From assembly GCF_050753365.1 (NCBI RefSeq), contig NZ_JBLZFY010000005.1, forward strand, positions 1 through 64,000: 64,000 nt of DNA. Direction: 5' to 3'. Of the stretch, positions 54,102 through 63,279 are shown piece by piece. How positions within the stretch are numbered: the stretch's first letter is position 1; every line of letters starts with the position of its first letter. A program made the translations under genes and the position numbers. The stretch is from Geminocystis sp050753365 (GTDB lineage: Bacteria > Cyanobacteriota > Cyanobacteriia > Cyanobacteriales > Cyanobacteriaceae). The notes below the pieces were generated by a model. That model had not been told where the DNA came from and did not search any database. It saw only the letters and a program-made list of their open reading frames with translations.

Positions 54102-55235
54102 ATGCGTATTGCCTTATTTACCGAAACATTTTTGCCCAAAGTTGACGGCATCGTTACCCGTTTAAAACATACCGTTGAACATTTACAAAAACAAGGAGAT
54201 GAAGTCTTAATCTTTTCTCCTGAAGGCGGTTTAAAAGAATATAAAGGAGCAAGAATTAACGGTATTAAAGGTATTCCCCTCCCCCTCTATCCCGAATTAA
54301 AATTGGCAATTCCTAACCCTTCCATTGGCTTTGCCTTACAAAGATTTAAGCCTGATTTGGTTCATGTGGTTAACCCTGCGGTGTTGGGAGTAGGGGGCAT
54401 TTTCTACGCCAAAAAATATCATATTCCCTTAGTCGCATCTTATCATACCCATTTACCTCAATATCTTCATCATTATAATTTAGGGGCATTAGAAGGTATT
54501 TTATGGGAATTGCTTAAATTAGCCCATAATCAAGCATTATTAAATCTTTGTACTTCTACCGCTATGGTGGATGAATTAGTCAATCACGGTATCGAAAGGG
54601 TGGATTTGTGGCAAAGAGGAGTTGACACAGACTCTTTTCAACCTAGTTTAGCATCCTCAGAAATGAGAAATAAACTATCTCAAGGTAATCCAGACGCACC
54701 ATTATTACTATATGTCGGTAGAGTATCCGCAGAAAAAGAGATTGACAAGATAAAGCCCGTTTTAGAGAGTATTCCAGAGGCTAGATTAGCTATTGTGGGC
54801 AATGGACCCGCTAGAGCGGAATTAGAGACTTATTTTGCTAATACTAACACAAATTTTGTCGGTTATCTCCATGGGCAAGATTTGGGAAGCGCTTATGCTT
54901 CTGCGGATGCTTTTATCTTCCCTTCTTCCACAGAAACCCTCGGATTAGTATTATTAGAGGCTATGGCGGCAGGTTGCCCTGTGGTTGCCGCTAGACGGGG
55001 AGGCATTCCTGATATTGTCACCGATGGTGTTAACGGCTATATGTTTGATCCTGATGATACTCAAGGTTCGATCGAGGCTACCCGCCGTTTATTAGCCCAT
55101 AAAGAGGAAAGAGAGCAATTACGACAAAATGCTCGTTTAGAAGCGGAAAAATGGGGCTGGAGTTCAGCCACGGCTCAATTACGCAACTTTTATCAAGGAG
55201 TACTATCTCAAAATAATAATGTTTTAGTTGCCTAG
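54102..55235 (+). CDS. sqdX: Sulfoquinovosyltransferase SqdX
   Basis: About 377 residues from MRIALFTETFLPKVDG, the typical SqdX start; an upstream ATG adds eight residues. It is a GT4 glycosyltransferase with GRVSAEKEID and the nucleotide-sugar ExxxxxxxE motif in SSTETLGLVLLEAMAAG. It transfers sulfoquinovose from UDP-sulfoquinovose to diacylglycerol, giving the thylakoid sulfolipid SQDG. Confidence 0.93.
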   Translation: MRIALFTETFLPKVDGIVTRLKHTVEHLQKQGDEVLIFSPEGGLKEYKGARINGIKGIPLPLYPELKLAIPNPSIGFALQRFKPDLVHVVNPAVLGVGGIFYAKKYHIPLVASYHTHLPQYLHHYNLGALEGILWELLKLAHNQALLNLCTSTAMVDELVNHGIERVDLWQRGVDTDSFQPSLASSEMRNKLSQGNPDAPLLLYVGRVSAEKEIDKIKPVLESIPEARLAIVGNGPARAELETYFANTNTNFVGYLHGQDLGSAYASADAFIFPSSTETLGLVLLEAMAAGCPVVAARRGGIPDIVTDGVNGYMFDPDDTQGSIEATRRLLAHKEEREQLRQNARLEAEKWGWSSATAQLRNFYQGVLSQNNNVLVA

Positions 55236-55267
55236 TGATGAGTAATGAGTAATGAGTAATGAGTAAC
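55236..55267. repeat. Heptanucleotide array (GAGTAAT)n
   Basis: Four GAGTAAT units directly after the sqdX stop, the reverse complement of the 43.2-kb array, followed by CCATTCTT-type units. Confidence 0.75.
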
Positions 55268-55316
55268 GAAAGAATTTAGGTGTTAATTCTGCATTCTCCA
55301 TTCTTCATTCTCCATT

Positions 55317-55643
55317 CTAAAAAAGGGAATCCGTATCGCTAATACTCTCATCTAAATCCTTGCGTTTTTCCATTTGGCAAAGAAAATAACCAGTCATCAT
55401 CGCAGATGCTAATAAATTAGCTAAGTTTTGTCTGTCAGTGACTATTTGAATGTTAAATCCCTCAGAAGGTAAACCCCCTAATAAACCTTGGACATTATGG
55501 GTGATAATTTCTCTTACTTCGGGGGTAGCAGATTGGGCGATTCTTTCTAAGGTGTCTGGATGTTGTTTCTGTAAATATTCTACTAATGCGTTTCTTTCCG
55601 TCGTTTCTGATTCTCTCTGAAAAAAATTTGAATCAAATACCAT
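55317..55643 (-). CDS. DUF760 family protein
   Basis: 108 residues, DUF760: LVEYLQKQHPDTLERIAQSA, VREIITHNVQGLLGGLPSE and NLANLLASAMMTGYFLCQMEKR. The family is conserved in cyanobacteria and plastids; its function is unknown. It is convergent with sqdX. Confidence 0.9.
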   Translation of the reverse strand: MVFDSNFFQRESETTERNALVEYLQKQHPDTLERIAQSATPEVREIITHNVQGLLGGLPSEGFNIQIVTDRQNLANLLASAMMTGYFLCQMEKRKDLDESISDTDSLF

Positions 55644-55895
55644 TATTTCTTCCCTCTATTGGAATTTTAGCCTTATGCTCTTATAACATATCTTAACGGA
55701 CATTGCGCAAAAGATGCTAGAGCTTTTCATTAACTACACACATTACACAAAATATCGATCGAAGGTATCAGGTAACAGATTTCCACTTTATCTATAGTAA
55801 AAAAATCACCAGAATCAAAATAACTATGATACTATCTGAGTTAAATAAATATATTAAAAAATTTTAAAAATTATTTTTGTTGGGGGAGTATAATT

Positions 55896-56954
55896 ATGAA
55901 AAATCAAAGATTATCGTCAGGAAATTTACCCGTGCAACGAAGCTATAATCATCCTTTAAAAATAGGCGTAATTGGCGTAGGCAATATGGGACAACACCAT
56001 ACAAGAGTCCTTAGTTTGCTCAAAGATGTGGAATTGGTAGGTATAGCAGATGTTAATGTGGAAAGAGGATTAGATATTGCTAGTAAATATAGAGTACATT
56101 TTTTTGAAAACTATTTAGAAATGTTACCCCATGTGGAAGCAGTGTGTATCGCAGCCCCCACTAGACTTCATCATCAAGTCGGTTTAGAATGTCTTAACGC
56201 AGGGGTTCATGTTTTAATCGAAAAACCTATCGCCGCTAGTATTTCTGAAGCAGAATCCTTAGTTAATGCTGCCGCTTCTACTAACTGTATTTTACAAGTT
56301 GGACATATAGAAAGATTTAATCCCGCTTTCCAAGAATTAAGCAAAGTCTTAAAAACTGAAAATTTACTCGCATTAGAAGCCCATCGCATGAGTCCTTATT
56401 CCCATCGTGCTAATGATGTTTCTGTGGTATTAGACTTAATGATTCATGATTTAGATTTACTATTGGAATTAGCAGGATCACCTGTCACTAAATTAAGCGC
56501 TACGGGCAGTCGTGTCTCTGAGTCTAAATATTTGGACTATGTAACTGCTACTTTAAATTTTGCTAATGGCATTGTCGCTACAGTCACTGCCAGTAAAGTA
56601 ACCCATCAAAAAATTCGCCGTATCGTCGCTCATTGTAAAAGCAGTCTTACGGAAGCCGATTTTCTCAACAATGAAATTTTAATCCATCGTCAAACTACTG
56701 CTAACTATACAACTGACTATGGACAAATATTATATCGTCAAGATGGTTTAATCGAAAAAGTATATACCAGTAATATAGAGCCTTTGCACGCAGAATTAGA
56801 GCATTTCGTTAGTTGTGTGCGAGGAGGTAATCAACCCTCTGTAGGAGGTGAACAAGCCTTAAAAGCCCTTAAATTGGCTAGTTATATTGAACAATTAGCT
56901 TTAGATGGTACGGTGTGGCAAAATTGTCCTATAGATTTAAAACAACTGAATTAA
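55896..56954 (+). CDS. Gfo/Idh/MocA family oxidoreductase
   Basis: 352 residues. The NAD(P)-binding Rossmann motif GVGNMGQHHTRVL, EKPIAAS with the catalytic-site Lys, and DLMIHDLDLLLEL are present. It resembles UDP-N-acetylglucosamine 3-dehydrogenase-like members of the family, but the substrate is unknown. A GGGGGAG ribosome-binding site stands about 8 nt before the ATG. The ADH-like gene follows after 36 nt. Confidence 0.88.
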   Translation: MKNQRLSSGNLPVQRSYNHPLKIGVIGVGNMGQHHTRVLSLLKDVELVGIADVNVERGLDIASKYRVHFFENYLEMLPHVEAVCIAAPTRLHHQVGLECLNAGVHVLIEKPIAASISEAESLVNAAASTNCILQVGHIERFNPAFQELSKVLKTENLLALEAHRMSPYSHRANDVSVVLDLMIHDLDLLLELAGSPVTKLSATGSRVSESKYLDYVTATLNFANGIVATVTASKVTHQKIRRIVAHCKSSLTEADFLNNEILIHRQTTANYTTDYGQILYRQDGLIEKVYTSNIEPLHAELEHFVSCVRGGNQPSVGGEQALKALKLASYIEQLALDGTVWQNCPIDLKQLN

Positions 56955-56990
56955 CTTTAATTTCATTCCATTGAGAGACTAAACCTATTT

Positions 56991-57995
56991 ATGAAAGCGA
57001 TCGTAATGACACAAGCGGGAGATGTGGATGTTCTTCAATTACAAGAAGTCGCCACTCCGACTATTAAACAACCCACAGAAATCTTAGTCAAAATTAAAGC
57101 CGCAGGAATTAATCCCATTGATACGAAAATTCGTAGTCGAGGTACTTTTTACCCTGAATATTCCCATGCCATTCTCGGTTGTGATGGTGCTGGAATAGTG
57201 GAAAGTGTCGGCTCACAAGTTACCAAGTTTAAGGTGGGTGATGAGGTTTATTTTTGCAGTGGTGGTTTAGGAAAACCGAATACGGGAAATTATGCAGAAT
57301 ACGCTGTGATTGAGCAAGATTTTGTGACTTTTAAGCCTCAATCTTTGTCTTTTGCTGAATCTGCGTGTTTACCCTTAGTTTTAATTACGGCTTGGGAATC
57401 TCTGTTCGATCGAGTAAACTTAAGTCAAGATCAAACGGTGTTAATTCATGGTGGAGCTGGTGGAGTAGGTCATGTAGCGATACAATTAGCGAAGATTAAG
57501 GGTGCAAAAGTGGCTACTACCGTGAGTAACCCCGATAAAGAGCGATTAGTGCGTAAATTAGGCGCAGATTTGCCCATTTTGTATCAACAACAGGATTTTA
57601 TTCAAACTACCCTTGATTGGACTAATGGCAAGGGTGTTGATGTGGCTTTTGATACCATTGGCGGTAAAACATTTTTTGATACCTGTAAAGCCGTCAAAGT
57701 TTATGGTGATATTGTCACTATTCTCGAACCTGATAGCAGTATTGATACTCTCAAAGTAGCTCGTAATCGTAACCTGAGAATTAGTTTGGAGTTGATGTTA
57801 ACTCCTGCTTTGATGAATTTAAGGGAGGCTTTACTACATCAAACTGATATTTTACAACAGTGTGCGACATGGATTGATGAGGGTAAATTAACGGTACATC
57901 TTAATCAAACTTTTCCTTTACAGGAGGCTTCGATCGCTCATAAAATAATGGAAACAGGATCAGTAACAGGTAAAATAGCCCTATTGATAACCTGA
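56991..57995 (+). CDS. Zinc-free quinone oxidoreductase-like MDR protein
   Basis: 334 residues, medium-chain dehydrogenase/reductase. It has GINPIDTKIRSRG, the cofactor motif GGAGGVGHVAIQLAK and the DTIGGKTF segment. Zinc ligands of alcohol dehydrogenases are absent, so it is of the quinone oxidoreductase/zeta-crystallin type. It uses NADPH; the substrate is unknown. Confidence 0.88.
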   Translation: MKAIVMTQAGDVDVLQLQEVATPTIKQPTEILVKIKAAGINPIDTKIRSRGTFYPEYSHAILGCDGAGIVESVGSQVTKFKVGDEVYFCSGGLGKPNTGNYAEYAVIEQDFVTFKPQSLSFAESACLPLVLITAWESLFDRVNLSQDQTVLIHGGAGGVGHVAIQLAKIKGAKVATTVSNPDKERLVRKLGADLPILYQQQDFIQTTLDWTNGKGVDVAFDTIGGKTFFDTCKAVKVYGDIVTILEPDSSIDTLKVARNRNLRISLELMLTPALMNLREALLHQTDILQQCATWIDEGKLTVHLNQTFPLQEASIAHKIMETGSVTGKIALLIT

Positions 57996-58724
57996 GTGAA
58001 CTATAAAATTATCGATTCTATTATGATTGATATACTAAATAACTTATCCGAACTTAATAATTTACTTATCAATAACAATCATCCTCCTCAAGTTATCTTG
58101 TTAGATGCAGTGGGAACAATCTTTGGGGTAAAAAATAGTGTAGGATATATTTATACTAAATTAGCTCAAAAATACGGGGTAAACACTTGTGCAGATTCGA
58201 TCGATCAGTGTTTCTATCAAGTTTTTAAAGAATCTTCTCCCCTTGCTTTTGACACTCACAATGAAGCCGAAATTAAAGAATTAGAGTTTAAATGGTGGGA
58301 AAATATTACTTACAATACCTTTACTAAAGAAGGTTCGATCGAACAATTTAATAATTTTAAGGAATATTTTAGAGAACTTTATGAACTATTTAAAACAGTA
58401 GAACCTTGGTTTATTTATGATGAAGTAATATCTACTCTTAATCAATGGCAAAAACAAGGCATAGAATTAGGGATAATTTCTAACTTTGATACCAGAATTT
58501 TTGAAGTTTTAGACAACTTAGAATTAAGTAAATATTTTCAAACAATTACTATTTCTTCCCTCACGGGAGTAGCAAAACCTGATCAAAAAATCTTTTTAAG
58601 TGCCATAGAAAAACATAATTGTCAAGCCGAAAATGCTTGGTATATTGGAGATAGTAAAAAAGAAGATTATGAGGGAGCAAAATCCGTGGGAATGAAAAGT
58701 TTTTGGTTGAATCGATTGGTATAA
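57996..58724 (+). CDS. HAD superfamily hydrolase
   Basis: 242 residues with a GTG start overlapping the upstream stop by context (tgaGTG), or an ATG nine codons later. HAD motifs: LLDAVGTIFG (I), IISNFDTRIF (II), Lys in TGVAKPDQKIF (III) and WYIGDSKKEDYEGAKSVG (IV). The second Asp of motif I is replaced by Val-Gly, which is unusual for a phosphatase. It may act on a small phosphoester; the substrate is unknown. Confidence 0.88.
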   Translation: MNYKIIDSIMIDILNNLSELNNLLINNNHPPQVILLDAVGTIFGVKNSVGYIYTKLAQKYGVNTCADSIDQCFYQVFKESSPLAFDTHNEAEIKELEFKWWENITYNTFTKEGSIEQFNNFKEYFRELYELFKTVEPWFIYDEVISTLNQWQKQGIELGIISNFDTRIFEVLDNLELSKYFQTITISSLTGVAKPDQKIFLSAIEKHNCQAENAWYIGDSKKEDYEGAKSVGMKSFWLNRLV

Positions 58725-58725
58725 G

Positions 58726-59175
58726 TTAATCAATATTTTGCCATTCTCTAGCATCAACAAAAAGAGATAAATGTTTCACATTTCGAGTAGCAACAATAAC
58801 ACTATTCCCATTTATTTCTGCTAGTTTTGCCTGAGAAGCCAAAATAACATCTCCATCAAGAGATTTAGAGTCTGCGGTAGGGCTTCCTTTTTGTCTAGCT
58901 TCTGCCCATAAATGAGCTGCTAAAAGCATAACTTCTGTGGAAATAGGAAGATAAATAAGCAGGTTTTTAAGTTCATCTAATTTTTTAATACTAGCTTTTT
59001 TTTCTCCTCTAATTAATTCCCTTCTTACCTCATAATCAGCAATTTCTGGAATAATCACATGAGCTTTATTAACTAATAAATTATCTAACCAAAGTTGGCA
59101 ATCCAAATTAAACTTATTAGTTTTTGGATTAGATACCATGCCTAAGATTCCTGAATCTAAAAATATAAATTTCAT
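58726..59175 (-). CDS. VapC-type PIN toxin
   Basis: 149 residues, PIN domain: FIFLDSGILGMV, PEIADYEVRREL, SLDGDVILASQA and VATRNVKHLSLF supply the acidic cluster and the TRN-H motif. It overlaps nothing and faces the HAD gene. Confidence 0.88.
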   Translation of the reverse strand: MKFIFLDSGILGMVSNPKTNKFNLDCQLWLDNLLVNKAHVIIPEIADYEVRRELIRGEKKASIKKLDELKNLLIYLPISTEVMLLAAHLWAEARQKGSPTADSKSLDGDVILASQAKLAEINGNSVIVATRNVKHLSLFVDAREWQNID

Positions 59176-59207
59176 AGTAGATATTTGATAAATTTTATTT
59201 ATTTTTC

Positions 59208-59561
59208 TTAGTTTTCATTATCATGTATATCAAAGGCTTTACTTAAAATTTCCCAAGCCTCTGTTTGCTCTTCTTCATCACCTTCTTCTCGCCAACGACG
59301 CAATAATTCTAAAGCGGCTTTATTTTTTTCTTCTTGCTTAGAAGGATCATAATTAGCAAACAAATTATTAGTTAAATGAACAGTTTTTTTGACTGTACTA
59401 GGATCGGTTACTTCTCGAAAAGAGCGAAGAATTTGCAATAAATTTGACCAATATTCTTGAGGTATAGCTTGAATTTCTTGTAAAATGTCTGTGAAATAAA
59501 CTTCTTTTGTTGTATTAGTTACTTCTTCTTTTGTTTCCTGTGGAATTGTTACTTGAGTCAT
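59208..59561 (-). CDS. Hypothetical, probable antitoxin of VapC-type toxin
   Basis: 117 residues, acidic and largely helical (EYWSNLLQILRSFREV, ALELLRRWREEGDEEEQTEAW). No recognised DNA-binding domain. It is 32 nt upstream of the toxin, hence the assignment. Confidence 0.6.
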   Translation of the reverse strand: MTQVTIPQETKEEVTNTTKEVYFTDILQEIQAIPQEYWSNLLQILRSFREVTDPSTVKKTVHLTNNLFANYDPSKQEEKNKAALELLRRWREEGDEEEQTEAWEILSKAFDIHDNEN

Positions 59562-59724
59562 AATTTTATCCTCTCTTAAATCTTATGTTTGATGTACACT
59601 TAATTATAGTCTATAACTTATGATAATCGATCGAACTCCATAAAACACCAATGTTGTCAAGTTTTATGTTAATATTTATTTAGTTTTATATACACCTCAG
59701 TATTTTTGTTTCAACCTTCATTTT

Positions 59725-61542
59725 ATGGCTTCCTTTAGGGATTTAATTAGATATTACGATCGATATAAACTAGCAGTTATTTTAAGTATAGGAGCATCGG
59801 GATTATTTGAATTAATAGATTTAATTGTACCCTATTTAATCGGTCAAATTTTAAACATAATTTCAGGACAATCCCTAGATAATTTTTTAGTCAAAATTGT
59901 TAACAATATCGGTAACTTAATAAGTATTGATACCAGTGAAAAAACTCTTTCTCTAAGTATTTTAATTACCATGATATTTATAATTACCGTAGTAAGAGCG
60001 CCGATTCAGCCTTGGGTTGGTTCGTGGTATCATTGGGAAATTACCTTAAAAGCAAGACGAGATTATTCACAAAAAGTTATTGAAAAAATCCTTACATTAC
60101 CCCTGAGTTTTTATGACGAAAATAACCCGGGTAGAATTGCAGGAAGGGTGGCAAGAGGTATCTCTAATCATACATGGACTTATCCCGAAATTGCGGGGCA
60201 ATTATTACCTAAATTAATCAGAATATTAGGTATATTTTTTGTTATTCTTTTACTAGAAAAATGGATTGCTTTTGGCTTTATTATTTCCTTTAGTTTAATT
60301 CTCTTGTTTACCTTAATTAATCTGAAAAAATTAATTCAAAAAGAACAGTTATTAGATGTACATATCGAAAATACAGAAAGTCGAACCTCCGAAATTATTA
60401 CGAATATTAAAACCGTCAAGGCTTTTGCTACGGAATCTCAGGAATTATCGAGACAAAATAAACGTTTAAATCGAGAATATCAAGTAGTTATTAATCGCAT
60501 TCATTTGGGTTATGTAAAGTTAGCAACTTGGTCAAGAACTATGGTACAATTATCATTATTTCTTGTATTTTTATTCATCTTAATTCCTACCATTAAACAA
60601 GAGGTTTCTTTAGGGCATTTTATTACGATTTATACCGTTGCTAGTATGGCTTATGCGGAATTAGAACCTATTAGTATGTTATCGGAAACCTTTGCCCGTC
60701 GCTATGCTTCTATGATTCGTTTCCATGAGTTTATGAATTTACCTATCGCTGAGGATGCGTCTAATTTAATTCCGCAAAATATTGCTGATATTAACTATCA
60801 ATTTACTGGTAAAATAGAGTTGAAAAATATTGCTTTTTCTTATCATCTCGATCGACCTGTTTTAAAGGATATAAATATCTTAATTAATCCCTATGAAACT
60901 GTGGCTTTAGTGGGAAGATCAGGTTCAGGAAAATCAACTTTAGTTAAACTATTATTGAGGTATTTTGAACCCATAAAAGGGGAAATTTTATTAGATGGCA
61001 TGAATATTCGTCATCTTGACGTTACGGGTTATCGTCGTCGTCTGGCTATTGTACATCAAGACGTGGATATGTTTAACGGTACAATCCTTGATAATCTTAT
61101 CTATGGTAACTCTCAAGCGACTATTGAAGAAGTAAAACAGGCTTGCGCCATCGCTAGAGTTGACGAATTTATCAATGAATTACCCGATCGATATTATACC
61201 ATCGTCGGAGAAAGGGGAGTAAGGCTATCAGGCGGACAAAAACAGCGTTTAGGCATCGCTAGGGCGTTGATTATGAATCCTGATATACTTATCTTTGATG
61301 AGGCTACTTCTAGCCTTGATTATGAGTCGGAGAGGGAAATTCAGTTGGCAATGAATTCTATTTTTGGCACTCGTACTACTATTATTATTGCGCATCGGTT
61401 GAGTACGGTTCGATCGGCTGATAAAATTATAGTACTAGATCAAGGTTCGATCGCAGAAATAGGCAACCATGAAGAATTATTGCAACAACAAGGCATTTAC
61501 CAAAGACTGCATTCCCTACAAGAAAGCGGAGAGTTATATTAG
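59725..61542 (+). CDS. ABC exporter, fused permease-ATPase
   Basis: 605 residues. Six transmembrane helices (about 15-330) are followed by an ATPase domain with Walker A VGRSGSGKST, signature LSGGQKQR, Walker B ILIFDEATSSLD and the H-loop in IIAHRLST. It is of the MsbA/lipid or peptide exporter type; the cargo is unknown. The next gene, an exported lipoprotein, begins about 160 nt later. Confidence 0.92.
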   Translation: MASFRDLIRYYDRYKLAVILSIGASGLFELIDLIVPYLIGQILNIISGQSLDNFLVKIVNNIGNLISIDTSEKTLSLSILITMIFIITVVRAPIQPWVGSWYHWEITLKARRDYSQKVIEKILTLPLSFYDENNPGRIAGRVARGISNHTWTYPEIAGQLLPKLIRILGIFFVILLLEKWIAFGFIISFSLILLFTLINLKKLIQKEQLLDVHIENTESRTSEIITNIKTVKAFATESQELSRQNKRLNREYQVVINRIHLGYVKLATWSRTMVQLSLFLVFLFILIPTIKQEVSLGHFITIYTVASMAYAELEPISMLSETFARRYASMIRFHEFMNLPIAEDASNLIPQNIADINYQFTGKIELKNIAFSYHLDRPVLKDINILINPYETVALVGRSGSGKSTLVKLLLRYFEPIKGEILLDGMNIRHLDVTGYRRRLAIVHQDVDMFNGTILDNLIYGNSQATIEEVKQACAIARVDEFINELPDRYYTIVGERGVRLSGGQKQRLGIARALIMNPDILIFDEATSSLDYESEREIQLAMNSIFGTRTTIIIAHRLSTVRSADKIIVLDQGSIAEIGNHEELLQQQGIYQRLHSLQESGELY

Positions 61543-61705
61543 AATCTGCTGAAAAAGTATTGTGATGAGGAAAAGTAATAGGTAAAGTGGTGATTTTAGG
61601 CTTTTATGTCATACTGGGATAATAAAACAATCTCAAAATCTTATGTTATCCTCAAAGGTAATAATTAAAATACATTATTAATATTTAACACACGATCGAG
61701 CATTC

Positions 61706-63244
61706 ATGGGTAGTATTCATCATCATCGTTTAAAATCTATACTGTCTGTCATTGTTAGTATTTCTCTCCTGACAGGCTGTCAAAAAACCCCCTTAGAACA
61801 ATTATCATGTAATATAGAATCTTTGCAAAGTATTGTCAATTCACAAAACATAGGTAGTAATTTAGATGTTTCCATCAATATCGATGGGAGTGATTCCATG
61901 TTGGGATATGTCACAACTCCTAATAGTAATTATATGAAGACGATCGAACTGATTGCTAATAGTATTATTGAAAGAGATAATGTCAAAATAGAATATAGAC
62001 GCATCGGGGAATCTCAACCCTTAACCAAGACTCGTTTTCGTCAAGATGCTACATCTCCCATTTTTTACAATAGCAACGATGATACTTACAAACCTATTAC
62101 TAGCCCGATTCAATCAGTAATAACCTCTCCAGTAGAGGGGAGAGAAAAACTAACGATTATTGTCACGGATTTAGAGGGAGATGACGCTGGAAAAGTATTT
62201 GAGGCTTTGAGCAAAAATTATTTCGATCGAAATAAACAAGATTATACTGTAGGAGTTTGGGCGGTAAAAAGTCAATTTAACGGTACTGTTTTTAATCCTA
62301 ATACTGGCAAAGCACAATTTTTGTATAATACTGAAGGCAAATCTTCTGAATTTTATCGTCCTTTTTATGTCCTTTTTATTGGACAATACGAACAGATAGC
62401 AGGGTATTTTGATGAATTGAAAAAACTAGATTCTCAACTTGATGATTATAGTGAAATGTTTATTTTTCCTACTCAAAATATTGTCATGAAAAATCCCATT
62501 AATTTAGGGAATCTTCAAGCCAGAGAAAATAATAGTCAATTACCAGAAAATAATCAACTCCTAAGAGTTTTTACCTTGAGCGATCGAGATGTTATTGTGA
62601 ATACAGAAGATGCAATTAATGAGCCTTATGAGTTATTTAGTATAAATAATATTGAACCAACATTAAACATTAATTATCAAGTACCTTTTCCTAGTATCAA
62701 AAATCTTAAAGGAGGTAATTACGCCTTATCTATAGACGAAAATAACTTAATAACAGAGACAAAACTTTATACTTTTAATCCTCAAAATCAAGTACAACAA
62801 TCCTCTATAGAAACATCAGAAAGTGAAGAAAAAGAAGACTCTGAAACTATCAATAATGAGGAGGAAAATAATCAAACTAATGAAACAGAAAAACAATTAT
62901 TTGCTATTAATTCTAGTGGTTCATTAAAACAAGGATTAACCATCAAAGACTTAAAATTAGATCAAGAAAATCAGACTTTACAATTTACTACGAATATTAA
63001 CGTTAATAATTTACCTAATCCACAAATTTATTTATTTGAAGTTGACTTAATTTTAGATGATTTAACAGGTAAAGATTGGTGGACAGAATGGAGTGCAGTT
63101 GGCGGAAATAATGACGGTTCAAAAACTCAAAATCTTTCTATTTTTATGAATAAATTAAAGAGTTTAAATCTGAAAACTTTAAGCCAAAATGAGAATGATC
63201 CTGTTATCGGACGTTTTTGTTTTGCAGTTCAAAAAGCCGAATAA
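61706..63244 (+). CDS. VWA-type lipoprotein
   Basis: 512 residues. Lipobox LLTGC with lipidated Cys25. A VWA-like domain has a MIDAS D-G-S-D-S in SINIDGSDSML and an acidic TDLEGDD loop. A long beta-rich region, a Glu/Asn-rich linker (SESEEKEDSETINNEEENN) and a C-terminal domain with TGKDWWTEWSAVGG follow. No family is recognised. It may bind a ligand or partner at the membrane and could work with the downstream coiled-coil protein. Confidence 0.75.
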   Translation: MGSIHHHRLKSILSVIVSISLLTGCQKTPLEQLSCNIESLQSIVNSQNIGSNLDVSINIDGSDSMLGYVTTPNSNYMKTIELIANSIIERDNVKIEYRRIGESQPLTKTRFRQDATSPIFYNSNDDTYKPITSPIQSVITSPVEGREKLTIIVTDLEGDDAGKVFEALSKNYFDRNKQDYTVGVWAVKSQFNGTVFNPNTGKAQFLYNTEGKSSEFYRPFYVLFIGQYEQIAGYFDELKKLDSQLDDYSEMFIFPTQNIVMKNPINLGNLQARENNSQLPENNQLLRVFTLSDRDVIVNTEDAINEPYELFSINNIEPTLNINYQVPFPSIKNLKGGNYALSIDENNLITETKLYTFNPQNQVQQSSIETSESEEKEDSETINNEEENNQTNETEKQLFAINSSGSLKQGLTIKDLKLDQENQTLQFTTNINVNNLPNPQIYLFEVDLILDDLTGKDWWTEWSAVGGNNDGSKTQNLSIFMNKLKSLNLKTLSQNENDPVIGRFCFAVQKAE

Positions 63245-63279
63245 AATTTGATTAATTCTGATAATAAATAGATTAATTT

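Noticed and set aside
59606..59620. TTATGATAATCGATCG, a possible box near the ABC exporter
   Set aside because: Half-site only, overlapping an ordinary CGATCG core.
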